Shown one piece after another: positions 36,101 through 45,602 of a DNA stretch of 64,000 nt; positions within the stretch are counted from its first letter, which is position 1, and each line of letters opens with the position of its first letter. Source of the stretch: Oligoflexus sp. (GTDB lineage: Bacteria > Bdellovibrionota_B > Oligoflexia > Oligoflexales > Oligoflexaceae); assembly GCF_035712445.1 (NCBI RefSeq), contig NZ_DASTAT010000100.1, positions 1 through 64,000 on the forward strand, read 5' to 3'. A program made the translations under genes and the position numbers. The notes under the pieces are model-generated. The model did not search any database and was not told the DNA's origin. It saw only the letters and a list, made by a program, of their open reading frames with translations.

Positions 36101-37479
36101 AGACTTCCCTTCACAATATTTTCAAACAGCATGCCGCGCAGCCTGCCTGGCGAACTCCTGAAGGATCTTTGACTTATCAGGATCTGGAGCAAAGGGTCAG
36201 ACGTCATGCGACTCTTCTGATGAAATCCGGCGCCAAGGCCGGCGATTTCTGGGCGGTGCGCGGCTGGTCCGCTCTGGATACCTTTGCCCTTCTTTTAGCC
36301 GCCCTATGGCAGCGCGTGACCCTTTTTCCTTTGCCTGATCGTCTGCCTGATGCGCAGCACCAGATCATGATGCAGCAGGTGCCTCTGGCTGGCGTTCTTG
36401 AAAGCGCGGCCCCTAAGGCAGAAATGGAAAAGGAAGGACCGATCGACTGTGATGCCGACGCTCCCGCCGTCGGCATCTTTACCTCGGGCTCCACAGGAGC
36501 CCCGAAGGCCATCATTCACAGCTGGAACAGTCTCACGAGTTCCGCTGAAGCGACCAACAGTTTCTACGGACTGAAGCCCGGTGACAGCTGGCTCCTCAGT
36601 TTGGATCCGGCCCACATCGGTGGCCTTCAGATCGCCGTCCGCTGTTTCATAGGCGGTGGCATCACCTGGCATCTGGCGGAACCCAAGGCTCTGGCCCATG
36701 TTCTGCACACAAAGAGCCCAACATTTCTGTCCCTGGTACCGACGCAGCTCTATCGACTGCTTTCGGACCCCTTGGCCTGTGATGCCTTGCGTCTCTCCCG
36801 TGCGATCGTTCTCGGAGGCGCAGCCGCTTCGCCTGAACTTTTGCAGGAGGCCGCAAAAAAATCGCTACCCTTTTCCGTCAGCTATGGATCCAGTGAAACA
36901 GCAGCCCAATGCACGGCTCTTCCTCCGGGAGTTCTGCCCCGGCACGCGGGTGATGTGGGCTATCTCCTCTCCGGTTGGGAGTATCAGCATAGCGCTGTAA
37001 CACTCAGACTGCGCGGTCCTGCAGCAGCGTCTGGCGTTTATCAGCAAAAAGAATGGCGGTCGCTCGTGGACGCAGACGGTTGGCTCACACTGCCCGATCG
37101 CATACTCTGTGATGCCGGACGGCTGACGATCCTGGGCCGGGCGGATGGAATTTTCCAGGTCGCCGGTGAAAATGTTTCGCCTCTCGATATCATTCAGCCG
37201 CTGGAAGCCTTGCGTCAGCACGCGGATTTTTTAGCTTTGCCCTGGCAGGACGTGGAATATGGAACCATACCCGTTCTGATCGTGAGATCCCCGGAAAAAC
37301 CGGATATTCCAGCAATTCTGCAGCGCCTTCAGACAGCCTTGAACGGCGTTCAAAGACCAAGGCGCATCTACTGGCACGCGAGCGACGAGATCTCAAAACC
37401 CTCGCGCAGCTATTATGAAAAGGCGCTGGAGCGCCACGAACTTCCTCTTGTGTGGAGACTGGACCTTGGAAGAATTTGA
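36097..37479 (+). CDS. menE: o-Succinylbenzoate-CoA ligase
   Basis: Activates o-succinylbenzoate with ATP and CoA. The 460-residue AMP-forming ligase has the P-loop-like GIFTSGSTGAPKAIIHSWNS near 130, VSYGSSETAAQC near 265 and GRADGIFQVAGENVSPLDI near 345. The C-terminal Lys lies in SKPSRSYYEKAL. The overlap with menC (4 nt) and with the next gene (14 nt) indicates translational coupling. Confidence 0.94.
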   Translation: MKTSLHNIFKQHAAQPAWRTPEGSLTYQDLEQRVRRHATLLMKSGAKAGDFWAVRGWSALDTFALLLAALWQRVTLFPLPDRLPDAQHQIMMQQVPLAGVLESAAPKAEMEKEGPIDCDADAPAVGIFTSGSTGAPKAIIHSWNSLTSSAEATNSFYGLKPGDSWLLSLDPAHIGGLQIAVRCFIGGGITWHLAEPKALAHVLHTKSPTFLSLVPTQLYRLLSDPLACDALRLSRAIVLGGAAASPELLQEAAKKSLPFSVSYGSSETAAQCTALPPGVLPRHAGDVGYLLSGWEYQHSAVTLRLRGPAAASGVYQQKEWRSLVDADGWLTLPDRILCDAGRLTILGRADGIFQVAGENVSPLDIIQPLEALRQHADFLALPWQDVEYGTIPVLIVRSPEKPDIPAILQRLQTALNGVQRPRRIYWHASDEISKPSRSYYEKALERHELPLVWRLDLGRI

Positions 37480-38707
37480 TCTGATCGTGGTCGGCGGTGG
37501 TGCGGCCGGATTTTTTGGGGCCATAGCCTGCGCGGAAGCGAGGCCGGGCAGCCGCGTTCTTATCCTTGAAGCCACGCCGCGCGTTCTGACCAAGGTCAAG
37601 ATTTCAGGCGGAGGACGCTGCAATGTCACGCATCATCAGTTTGATACGAAGCGCCTTGTTACGAGTTATCCGCGCGGACAGAAAGAATTGATCGGAGCCT
37701 TCCACCGCTTTCAGCCGCGGGATACCGTGGCCTGGTTTGCGGCGCATGGCGTCGAGTTGAAAGTGGAAGAGGACGGTCGGATGTTTCCCGTCACCAATTC
37801 TTCGCAAACCATCATCGACTGTCTGGAAGGGGCCGCGCGTCAGAGCGGAGTGAGCCTCCGTCTTAAAACTCTGGTTCAGAAAATCGAAAAGACGGACGAT
37901 CATTTTATTCTGCACACCAAGGACGGGGCCACTCTCCGTTCGCGTTTTGTTCTTTTGGCTACAGGCAGCATGCCCTTTGGTCAAAATCTGGCGCGCGAGC
38001 TGGGCCATCGGCTGGTGGATCCGGTGCCGTCCCTCTTCACCTTTGAGATCAAGGACCCTTTGCTGGAAGGTCTTTCGGGAACGAGCTTCCCGCGTGTGCA
38101 TATGCAGCTGAAAGTCCCCGCCGCCGCGCAGGATTTTCAGCAGGAAGGCCCCTGCCTTATCACCCACTGGGGTCTGAGCGGTCCGGCCGTGCTGAAACTC
38201 TCCGCCTTCGCCGCGCGTGAACTCTTTGCGAGTGAGTATCAGGCGCAGCTGACCGTGAACTGGGAGCATCCTCTGAAATATGAGGCCGCCCTGCAGCAGC
38301 TGGAAACCCTGCGGCAGCAGCATCCCAAAAAGAAAGTGAGCAATGAGAATCCCTTTCACTGCACCCGCCGTTTCTGGGAGGCTTTGCTTCGCGAATCGGG
38401 ACTCACAGCCCAGCAGACCTATGCCGAGACCAGCAAAAAACATCTGCAGGATATCGCGCGGCGTCTGACCGGGACTGTTCTTTCTGTGGCGGGCAAAGGC
38501 GTGTTCAAAGATGAATTCGTGACCGCCGGCGGCGTCGCGCGCGAGGAAATAGATTTCCGGCGCATGGAAAGCAAGGTGTGCCCTGGCCTTTTCCTGGCGG
38601 GTGAAGTCTTGGATATCGACGGTATCACCGGCGGCTTCAATTTCCAGAATGCATGGACGGGTTCGTGGCTCGCTGCCCAGGCTGTCGCGCAAAGTCTAGG
38701 CGGATAA
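37466..38707 (+). CDS. HI0933/YhiN-family FAD-dependent oxidoreductase
   Basis: The 413-residue flavoprotein starts at a TTG (37466) after GGAG, inside the end of menE. It has the FAD dinucleotide motif DLIVVGGGAAGFFGAI at residue 5, KISGGGRCNVTHH near 46 (a family signature) and a C-terminal GGVAREEIDF ... LDIDGITGGFNFQNAWTGSW. YhiN-type proteins have no settled reaction. Its tight coupling to menE suggests a quinone-related role, by inference. It overlaps the converging kinase gene by 12 nt. Confidence 0.9.
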   Translation: MEEFDLIVVGGGAAGFFGAIACAEARPGSRVLILEATPRVLTKVKISGGGRCNVTHHQFDTKRLVTSYPRGQKELIGAFHRFQPRDTVAWFAAHGVELKVEEDGRMFPVTNSSQTIIDCLEGAARQSGVSLRLKTLVQKIEKTDDHFILHTKDGATLRSRFVLLATGSMPFGQNLARELGHRLVDPVPSLFTFEIKDPLLEGLSGTSFPRVHMQLKVPAAAQDFQQEGPCLITHWGLSGPAVLKLSAFAARELFASEYQAQLTVNWEHPLKYEAALQQLETLRQQHPKKKVSNENPFHCTRRFWEALLRESGLTAQQTYAETSKKHLQDIARRLTGTVLSVAGKGVFKDEFVTAGGVAREEIDFRRMESKVCPGLFLAGEVLDIDGITGGFNFQNAWTGSWLAAQAVAQSLGG

Positions 38708-41377
38708 GGCCAAAGCCGGAAGCGGCCAGCGCATGATAAGCCGTGTGCCTGGACCGCAGTCATTATCCAAAAGCGCCGCATTTCCCCCGAGTTTTTCACA
38801 GGTATCGGCAATCACATCCAGGCCCACCCCACGTCCGCTGGTTGCGGAAACCTTGTGCGAGGTGCTGGTGCCCGAGAGAAAGAGGACGTCCGATAAGGGT
38901 CGGCCTTCCTCTGGCTGAAATTTTTTCTCAGCGGCAATGGCCTTGATCCTGTTCCAATCCAATCCCCGCCCGAAGTCGCGGATCAGAACCTGCAGGTGCC
39001 GTTCATCCTGGGTCACTTCAATGGCAAGCCTGGCTGCCGGCATATCCTCACCTCTTTGCCTTGGCAGAATATAACCGTGATCCAGAGCATTCGTCAGCCC
39101 ATGCAGAAGAAGCGTTCGGAGTGTTTCCAGATCGCCCGCTGTCCACTGCTGATACTGATCCTTGATCATCAGCTCATCCAGAGTCATACCATTCGTTGTC
39201 AAAAGATTCTGCAGATTGGGAATGATATCGCGCAGGATATCAAAGACGTAGTGAGGCTCTGGATCACCGAGAAGTCCCATGGTCTGCATCAGAGGCTTCC
39301 AGGCCTCCATCTCGTTCTGCCAGCCTTGTTCCTGAAGCAGCCGCTCGATTTCATCACCTTGAAGCAGAGCGCTTTCCCATTGATGGGCAGCTTCCGCCAG
39401 AGTCTTCAGGCCAAGCGTGCGGGCATTGCCCTTGATGGTATGGAGGTCACGCATCAGTTCCTTGGCCGGGGCTTTCGCATTCAGATTTTGGGAGACATCT
39501 TTCAAAAAGCGAACAGCACGTTTGAAGTCCTGGCTGAGCAGCTGCTGCAGGCGATTCAACCAGACATCGAGTCTCGCTTTTTCGGCGGCCACATCCTTTT
39601 CCAGCTGCCTGCTTTCGGTCATATCCCGCAGAATCAACTGAATCTTATGCAGGTGACCATTCCGATCCCAAAGGGGCTCCCAATGAAGCCCAAGAATCTT
39701 GCGACCCAGACTCAATTCCGCGGGAAGATGACTGGAATTAAGCTCCCATGCCAGCTGCCCTTCACCCAGAACGGATTGCAGAACATCCCGAATCTGGCTT
39801 TTCTCATCCAATGAAAGGTTCGAGGGTTGAATCAAAAGGTCGAGCGCATTCCGTCCACTCAAGTCCTCGTTCCGATCCAGGAGTTCCAACAGGTGACGTG
39901 AATAATGCTTTTCCACGAGGAAATCGGCACCAAAACGCAGAATGCCCTCCTGAATCGAGTCGAGGATCTCCTGCATTCGTCTTTTCTGTCGCCGCATCTC
40001 CCTATCCTTCAGGTGCGAGCGAATCCCCAGGACGATGATGATGAGGCAGAGAATGGCGACGCCCAGCAGCAATTTCCGCGTCCGATCCGCCTTCTCCAAC
40101 TCCACGGACTGAATTCTGTTTTGATTCGCCAGAATCTCCCGTTCATGCTCCTTGCGCTCCAGATCGAATTCCACCGTATACTTATTGATGGTCTCGCGGT
40201 CCTGCTGAATTTGATAATCGTGCGACATCCGGCCGAATTCCCGATAGGTCGCCAGCTCCTCATCCTTGCGGCCGAGGGCATTCATGACCATGATTTTCTG
40301 CTCCAGGATGGTAATCATATCCGCGGGCGCTCCGAATTTTCGCATCCCCGCCTCGGCCTTGGGCAGAAGGGCCAGGGCCTTTTCAAATTGCCCGGCGCTT
40401 GTATAGGTGATCATCAGATGCTTTTGAACTTCGGTGCTCATCATGGTATTGTTCGTTCGCAGGAAACCTTCATCCGCTTTCAGAAACTCCTGCTCGGATT
40501 CACGGAACTGATTCAAAAGCGAGTGGGTCAGTCCCAGTCCATAGCGGCAGTAGGCGATGCTCGATTCATCCTGGATGGATTCGGCGCTGCGCAGAGCTTC
40601 GCGAAAGGCTTCAAGGGCCTCTTTGGGTTTGTTCGTCTTCAGCGAAAGTCCAAGGTTATAGAGGATGACGGATGCATAAAAGTGCTTCTTTTGCCCTACA
40701 AAATAGCTCTTGGCGTCTTCCAGGAGGCGAAAGCTCTCGGTGTCGCGATCCAGGAGTTTATTGCCATAAAGGCTGCCGAGGTTATTGAGAAGGTCATGAT
40801 AAAGGTCGTCATGCGGCAGAGTCTTCATGATCGTATAGGCTCTTTGGATGTGCTGCATGGCCTGCTTTTCTTCCAGCTTGCGATTATACATCCAGCCCAG
40901 ATAATTAAGGGCGTAGGCGGTCAACCAGGGATCCCGGGATTTTTCCGCCACTGTGAGGGCCAACTCATAATGTTCCCGCGCCTTCTGCATGTTGGCCGAG
41001 AATTCGTAGCCTTCGCCCAGAACGCAGTAGAGTTTAACCAGAAGATCAGGGCTATTCAGTTTTTCCGCCGTCGCCCGCACCGGCTCGGCCCAGTGCAAAA
41101 TCTGATCACTGTTGCCCAGCAGTGAGGAGGCCCGTGCTGCGAGGACGTGCGCGTGAATGTAGACGCGGGTTTGCCGCAACCCATCCATCCGGGATCGCAA
41201 GGATTCCACAAGGCGCAGGGTTTCATTGGGATCAGCCAGCAGAGCGTCTTCCGCTCTTTGAAGGACGTTCTCCAGAGAATCCGCCATCAGCGCAAACGAG
41301 CCCAGCATCAGCAGAAGGCCGACGAGAAGCCTGTGCAAAGATGAAAGTCGTTGGGTCAAGGAGGCTCCGAAACGCAT
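38696..41377 (-). CDS. TPR-PAS-HPt-ATPase sensor kinase, CheA-like
   Basis: The 893-residue product has a signal peptide (MLGSFALMA-DS, about 32) and six or more TPR helix pairs (about 45-390) facing the periplasm. A membrane segment follows at about 434-450, then a PAS-like domain (about 470-590). An HPt-type phosphotransfer helix carries LHTIKGNART with the phospho-His near 644. A CheA-type ATPase follows with LTNALDHGY (about 762), RDFGRGLDW (about 799) and SGRGVGLDVI (about 847). The order is unlike classic CheA, which has no TPR or PAS and carries a CheW-like P5 domain that is absent here. The start is the ATG at 41377; an ATG 14 codons upstream is possible. Confidence 0.88.
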   Translation of the reverse strand: MRFGASLTQRLSSLHRLLVGLLLMLGSFALMADSLENVLQRAEDALLADPNETLRLVESLRSRMDGLRQTRVYIHAHVLAARASSLLGNSDQILHWAEPVRATAEKLNSPDLLVKLYCVLGEGYEFSANMQKAREHYELALTVAEKSRDPWLTAYALNYLGWMYNRKLEEKQAMQHIQRAYTIMKTLPHDDLYHDLLNNLGSLYGNKLLDRDTESFRLLEDAKSYFVGQKKHFYASVILYNLGLSLKTNKPKEALEAFREALRSAESIQDESSIAYCRYGLGLTHSLLNQFRESEQEFLKADEGFLRTNNTMMSTEVQKHLMITYTSAGQFEKALALLPKAEAGMRKFGAPADMITILEQKIMVMNALGRKDEELATYREFGRMSHDYQIQQDRETINKYTVEFDLERKEHEREILANQNRIQSVELEKADRTRKLLLGVAILCLIIIVLGIRSHLKDREMRRQKRRMQEILDSIQEGILRFGADFLVEKHYSRHLLELLDRNEDLSGRNALDLLIQPSNLSLDEKSQIRDVLQSVLGEGQLAWELNSSHLPAELSLGRKILGLHWEPLWDRNGHLHKIQLILRDMTESRQLEKDVAAEKARLDVWLNRLQQLLSQDFKRAVRFLKDVSQNLNAKAPAKELMRDLHTIKGNARTLGLKTLAEAAHQWESALLQGDEIERLLQEQGWQNEMEAWKPLMQTMGLLGDPEPHYVFDILRDIIPNLQNLLTTNGMTLDELMIKDQYQQWTAGDLETLRTLLLHGLTNALDHGYILPRQRGEDMPAARLAIEVTQDERHLQVLIRDFGRGLDWNRIKAIAAEKKFQPEEGRPLSDVLFLSGTSTSHKVSATSGRGVGLDVIADTCEKLGGNAALLDNDCGPGTRLIMRWPLPALALSA

Positions 41378-41723
41378 GATTATCAAAGAGAAAGACTGTG
41401 CATGGGATCGGTGTTCCACTGCTTTTCCACAGGGGCAAGTGTTTCCGTCCGGGAAAATCAGTATGGGCGGCTGGAAGCCGTATCAGCGCTTCGATGCGTG
41501 AAGACGCCAGCCTGGCTGAAATTCGCAAGGCCCTTCCATCCTGGTGTACGATTGCCTGCTAAAGAAAGGAACGGATGAGGACACTGCCTGAATCGAAAAG
41601 GCAAAAGCTCCTTGTCACCTTGGGCGAATCGTAGTACGAAATTTAAAAAGTCTGACGAAATGCAGACCAAGGCCACGCTCACATTCAGGATGTTCAGTTT
41701 GCTTACTATAGCCTGGAGACATT
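41378..41723. other. Divergent region between the kinase and trpE
   Basis: This 346-nt gap holds no supported gene. It should contain promoters in both directions. I could not see a tryptophan-rich leader peptide with a following terminator; short reading frames contain at most one Trp codon (MGGWKPY at 41463). TTGTCA at 41612 with a 17-nt spacer to TACGAA is the only promoter-like pair toward trpE, and it is weak. GGAG at 41714 is the trpE ribosome site. Confidence 0.4.
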
Positions 41724-43235
41724 GTGAATATCTACCCAACCCTCAAGGAAATCAGGGGTTTGGCGCAGCGTGGGTTTCCGCTGATACCGGTGGGTATCGA
41801 AATACCAGCGGACACACTCACGCCCGTCAATGCCTTCTTGCGTCTGCGCGCAAGCGGGTCCACCCACACCTTTCTGCTCGAAAGTGCCGATGGTGGCGAA
41901 GAAGTTGGTCGCTACTCCTATCTTGGCATTGATCCCTTTGCATCCCTGATCAGCAAAGCGGGACAGCTCACCTTTCACAATTTTGTAACGGATCAAAAGG
42001 AAACCCAGGACACGAGTTTCGCTGCGGTTGGCGCCTATTTGGAACGTTATAAGACACCGAAACTCCAGGGATTTCCGCCTTTTGTCGGCGGGGCCATCGG
42101 GTATTTTGGCTATGATTGTGTGCGGTATTTGGAACGTCTGCCCGAGACGGAAGCCGGCAATGCCCCCAACGAACTGAACTTTATGTTCTTTGGGACGACT
42201 CTGGCCTTTGATCGTCTGCGCCATCGTCTTTATATCGTGACCCTGATCCCCGGCGATGCCGCGGACCTGGAAACGGCGGTGAATGAGGCTGAAGCGCGCC
42301 TGATCCAAATCAAAAAGCGTTTGCTCACGGCCCCAGGACCCGATGAAATCCTCGATCTTTCTCTGTCTGATCTTTCCCGGATCGAGCCGGTCGCGGCCGA
42401 AACCATGCTGGGTCAGGAGCAGTATATCGAGGCCGTTGGCACCATCAAAGAGCACATCCGCCGTGGTGATATTTTTCAGTGCGTGCTGTCCGATCGTTTC
42501 CGTTTTCCGGTCAAGGCCGATTCGTTTACGATCTATCGCATCCTGCGCATGATCAATCCTTCGCCTTATCTTTATTACCTGGGATTCGGTGATGAAATTC
42601 TGCTCGGGTCCTCGCCCGAGATGCTGATGCGGGCCACAGGGTCCACGGTCGAAACCTGTCCGATCGCAGGCACAAGACCGCGCGGCAAGGATATGGATGA
42701 AGATCGCAAAATGGAGCGTGATCTTCTGGCCAGCGTCAAGGAACGCGCCGAGCATCTGATGCTGGTCGACCTTGGTCGCAATGATATCGGTCGCGTGGCG
42801 AAGCCCGGATCGGTGGAAGTGAAAAGTTTCATGCACGTCGAGCGTTATTCGCACGTCATGCATATCGTCAGCCAGGTGGCAGGTCAGTTGAAATCGGGAA
42901 CATCGACCTGGGAAGCCTTCGGTGCCTGTTTCCCTGCAGGAACTCTGACGGGTGCTCCGAAAATCCGTGCCATGGAAATTATTTCCAAGCTGGAAAAGAA
43001 GGCCCGCGGACCTTACGGTGGCGCGATCGTCTGCAAGGATTTCGCGGGTGATCTGAATTCCTGTATCACCATTCGCAGTCTTTTCCTGCGCGATGGCTAT
43101 GGCTATGCGCAGGCTGGTGCTGGAGTCGTCGCCGATTCCAAGCCGATCAAGGAATACGAAGAGGTGCTGAACAAGGCGAAGGCGGTTCGCACAGCGGTGG
43201 CGGCCGCAGAACGAGTGCAGGAGGGCCGCGGATGA
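41724..43235 (+). CDS. trpE: Anthranilate synthase component I
   Basis: Makes anthranilate from chorismate with ammonia from TrpG. The 503-residue product starts at a GTG after GGAG. The N-terminal tryptophan feedback element is present (FLLESADGGE, near 51), so inhibition by Trp is expected. The catalytic half shows LLGSSPEMLMR, CPIAGTRPRG, DLGRNDIGRV, GTLTGAPKIRAMEI and AGAGVVADS. It is the first gene of a seven-gene tryptophan operon and overlaps trpG by 4 nt. Confidence 0.96.
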   Translation: MNIYPTLKEIRGLAQRGFPLIPVGIEIPADTLTPVNAFLRLRASGSTHTFLLESADGGEEVGRYSYLGIDPFASLISKAGQLTFHNFVTDQKETQDTSFAAVGAYLERYKTPKLQGFPPFVGGAIGYFGYDCVRYLERLPETEAGNAPNELNFMFFGTTLAFDRLRHRLYIVTLIPGDAADLETAVNEAEARLIQIKKRLLTAPGPDEILDLSLSDLSRIEPVAAETMLGQEQYIEAVGTIKEHIRRGDIFQCVLSDRFRFPVKADSFTIYRILRMINPSPYLYYLGFGDEILLGSSPEMLMRATGSTVETCPIAGTRPRGKDMDEDRKMERDLLASVKERAEHLMLVDLGRNDIGRVAKPGSVEVKSFMHVERYSHVMHIVSQVAGQLKSGTSTWEAFGACFPAGTLTGAPKIRAMEIISKLEKKARGPYGGAIVCKDFAGDLNSCITIRSLFLRDGYGYAQAGAGVVADSKPIKEYEEVLNKAKAVRTAVAAAERVQEGRG

Positions 43236-43819
43236 TACTCCTGATTGATAACTACGATTCCTTCACCTACAACATTTATCAGTATCTCGGCTGCCTCGGT
43301 GCCAAGGTCAAGGTCGTGCGCAATGATGCGATCAGCGTCAAGGACGTGGCTCGTTTGAAGCCGGAAGCCATCGTGCTGTCGCCCGGTCCGGGAACGCCGG
43401 ATGAGTCCGGCATCACGCTGGAAACCATCACGACCTATGCGGGAAAGATTCCCATTCTGGGGGTCTGCCTGGGTCATCAGTCCATAGGCCAGGCGTTTGG
43501 CGGCAAAGTGATTCGCGCCGGAAAGCTGATGCACGGAAAAACTTCGGTGATCGAGCATACGAACAAGGGTGTGTTCAAAGGCCTGCCGAATCCCTTGGAA
43601 GTCACCCGCTATCATTCCCTGATCGTCGAGCGCAAATCGCTGCCCGACTGTCTGGAGGTGACAGCGACGACGGATGATGGTCTGATCATGGGCCTTCGGC
43701 ACAAACGCTTCTTAGTGGAAGGCGTGCAGTTCCATCCGGAATCCTATGTCACGCAGAATGGAATGGACATGCTGCAGAACTTTTTGGATCTGGCGGCCAA
43801 GCGAGGAACCAGGCTGTGA
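43232..43819 (+). CDS. trpG: Anthranilate synthase component II (glutamine amidotransferase)
   Basis: Supplies ammonia to TrpE. The 195-residue class I amidotransferase has DNYDSFTYN near 6, SPGPGTP near 50, the nucleophile Cys79 in GVCLGHQ and the His168-Pro-Glu170 pair in QFHPES. It is separate, not fused to TrpD as in E. coli. Overlaps of 4 nt join it to both trpE and trpD. Confidence 0.96.
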   Translation: MILLIDNYDSFTYNIYQYLGCLGAKVKVVRNDAISVKDVARLKPEAIVLSPGPGTPDESGITLETITTYAGKIPILGVCLGHQSIGQAFGGKVIRAGKLMHGKTSVIEHTNKGVFKGLPNPLEVTRYHSLIVERKSLPDCLEVTATTDDGLIMGLRHKRFLVEGVQFHPESYVTQNGMDMLQNFLDLAAKRGTRL

Positions 43820-44817
43820 AAGCTTATTTGCAAAAGCTCTTCAAATCCCAGGATCTGACCTGCGACGAAGCCGAGGCGGCCACGGGCCTTATCATGCAGG
43901 GCAAGGTCAGCGTCGAGGAAACCGCCGGGTTTTTGGGCGCCCTCGCCGGCAAAGGCGAAACCGTGGACGAGATCGTGGGCTGCGCAAAAAGCTTAAGGGC
44001 CCATGCCCTGCCTTTGCAACCCAAGCGTCAGGATCTGATCGACGTCTGCGGTACAGGCGGTGACGGAGCTGAAACCTTCAACGTCTCGACCTGCAATGCC
44101 CTTGTGCTCGCAGCCGCGGGCCTTGGGGTCTGTAAACACGGAAACCGCGCGGTATCGAGTCGCTGCGGAAGTGCGGATGTCCTGGAAGCTTTGGGCGTTG
44201 TGATCGACCTGCCGACCGAAAGGGCGGCTGCTGCGATTGATAGCTGCGGCTTTGCCTTTCTTTTTGCGCCTCACTATCATCCGGCCATGAAATATGTGGG
44301 TCCTGTGCGCCGCGCTTTGGGTGTGCGCACGGTCTTCAATCTGCTCGGACCTTTGGCGAATCCTGCTCCTGTGAAGCAGCAGGTGCTCGGCGTCTTTGAT
44401 CCGGATCTGGTTCCCATGATGGCCGAGGCCCTGCAAAAACTGGGGTCGGAATCGGCTCTGGTGGTCTGCGGTGATGGCGGCCTGGATGAATTAAGCCTAT
44501 CCGGTCCCAGCCGCGTCTCGCGCATCAAGTCCGGGCGGATGGAACACTTCACCTTGAGTCCCGAGGATTTTGGTCTGCCTCGCGCGCCTTTGGAAACTTT
44601 GAAGGGCGGTGACAAGGAAGCCAATGCCAGGATCGTCGAAGCGATTCTGCGCGGCGAACGCAGCCCACGTCGTGATATTGTTGTTATGAATGCCGGCGCG
44701 GCGCTGGTCATCAGTGGTCATGCTCAATCGTGGCGTGAAGGCGCGGAAAAGATCGCAGCCGTCATCGATAGCGGACGGGCCTTTGAAACCCTGGAAAAAA
44801 TACGAGCGTTTGTATGA
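43816..44817 (+). CDS. trpD: Anthranilate phosphoribosyltransferase
   Basis: Adds phosphoribose to anthranilate. The 333-residue product starts at a GTG overlapping trpG. The PRPP site DVCGTGGDGAETFNVST lies near 76, followed by KHGNRAVSSRCGSADVLEALG near 107 and the conserved VFNLLGPLANP near 175. Length is normal. It overlaps trpC by 4 nt. Confidence 0.96.
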   Translation: MKAYLQKLFKSQDLTCDEAEAATGLIMQGKVSVEETAGFLGALAGKGETVDEIVGCAKSLRAHALPLQPKRQDLIDVCGTGGDGAETFNVSTCNALVLAAAGLGVCKHGNRAVSSRCGSADVLEALGVVIDLPTERAAAAIDSCGFAFLFAPHYHPAMKYVGPVRRALGVRTVFNLLGPLANPAPVKQQVLGVFDPDLVPMMAEALQKLGSESALVVCGDGGLDELSLSGPSRVSRIKSGRMEHFTLSPEDFGLPRAPLETLKGGDKEANARIVEAILRGERSPRRDIVVMNAGAALVISGHAQSWREGAEKIAAVIDSGRAFETLEKIRAFV

Positions 44818-45602
44818 GTGTTCTGCACAAGATCGGAAAAACAGTCGAAGAACGTGTGCGCCGGGATCGAGCGCAGCAAAGCGAAGAGGAACTTCTGGCT
44901 CAAATCGAGGCTTTGGGATGGCAGCCCAAGGATTTCCGTGCGCTTTTTGATCGCCGCGGTTTCAACGTCATCGCGGAAGTGAAGCTGGCGAGTCCTTCGC
45001 GTGGCGACATCGCGCCTCAGCTCAAACCCCTTGAGGTGGCCAAGGCCTATCTGGACAACGGCGCCGCCGCTCTTTCCATCCTCACGGAACCGCTTTTTTT
45101 CAAGGGCGACATTGCCTATTTGAAGGCCATACGCGCCGCGCATCCGGACGCCTATCTTCTGCAAAAGGATTTTGTGGTCGATCCCTATCAGCTCTATCAG
45201 GCCAAGGCCGCGGGAGCGGACGCTATACTTATCATCGTCGCGCTTTTGGGCGAGGAAGGCTCGGCCGAAATTCTGCGCACCGCAAGGAAACTCGGTCTGA
45301 CTGCTTTGGTCGAAGTGCATAACGAGGAAGAAATGGCGATTGCGACCAGGATCGGTGCCGACCTAGTCGGCGTCAATAATCGCAATCTCAAGGACCTCAC
45401 CATTTCCCTGGATGTTTCGCTGCAGCTGCGGCCCCTTGCTCCCAAAAATGCCCGCCTGATTGGTGAAAGCGGCATCGAAACCCATGAGGACATGCATCGA
45501 CTGCATGCCGCGGGTTTTCATGGTTTCCTCGTGGGCACGAGCCTCATGCGCACGGGAAAACCAGGGGAAGCTCTGGCGAGGCTCATTCAGCATGCGCATT
45601 AA
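44814..45602 (+). CDS. trpC: Indole-3-glycerol phosphate synthase
   Basis: Closes the indole ring in tryptophan synthesis. The 262-residue TIM barrel has VIAEVKLASPSRGDI near 51 (catalytic Lys), LSILTEPLFFKGD near 85, LQKDFVVDPYQ near 110 and LVGVNNRNLKDL near 182. It is unfused, unlike E. coli TrpC-TrpF. It overlaps trpF by 11 nt. Confidence 0.96.
   Translation: MSVLHKIGKTVEERVRRDRAQQSEEELLAQIEALGWQPKDFRALFDRRGFNVIAEVKLASPSRGDIAPQLKPLEVAKAYLDNGAAALSILTEPLFFKGDIAYLKAIRAAHPDAYLLQKDFVVDPYQLYQAKAAGADAILIIVALLGEEGSAEILRTARKLGLTALVEVHNEEEMAIATRIGADLVGVNNRNLKDLTISLDVSLQLRPLAPKNARLIGESGIETHEDMHRLHAAGFHGFLVGTSLMRTGKPGEALARLIQHAH

Noticed and set aside
41463..41501. A short frame with one Trp codon as a trp leader peptide.
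   Set aside because: Only one Trp codon is present, no ribosome site is clear and no terminator/antiterminator pair follows it.
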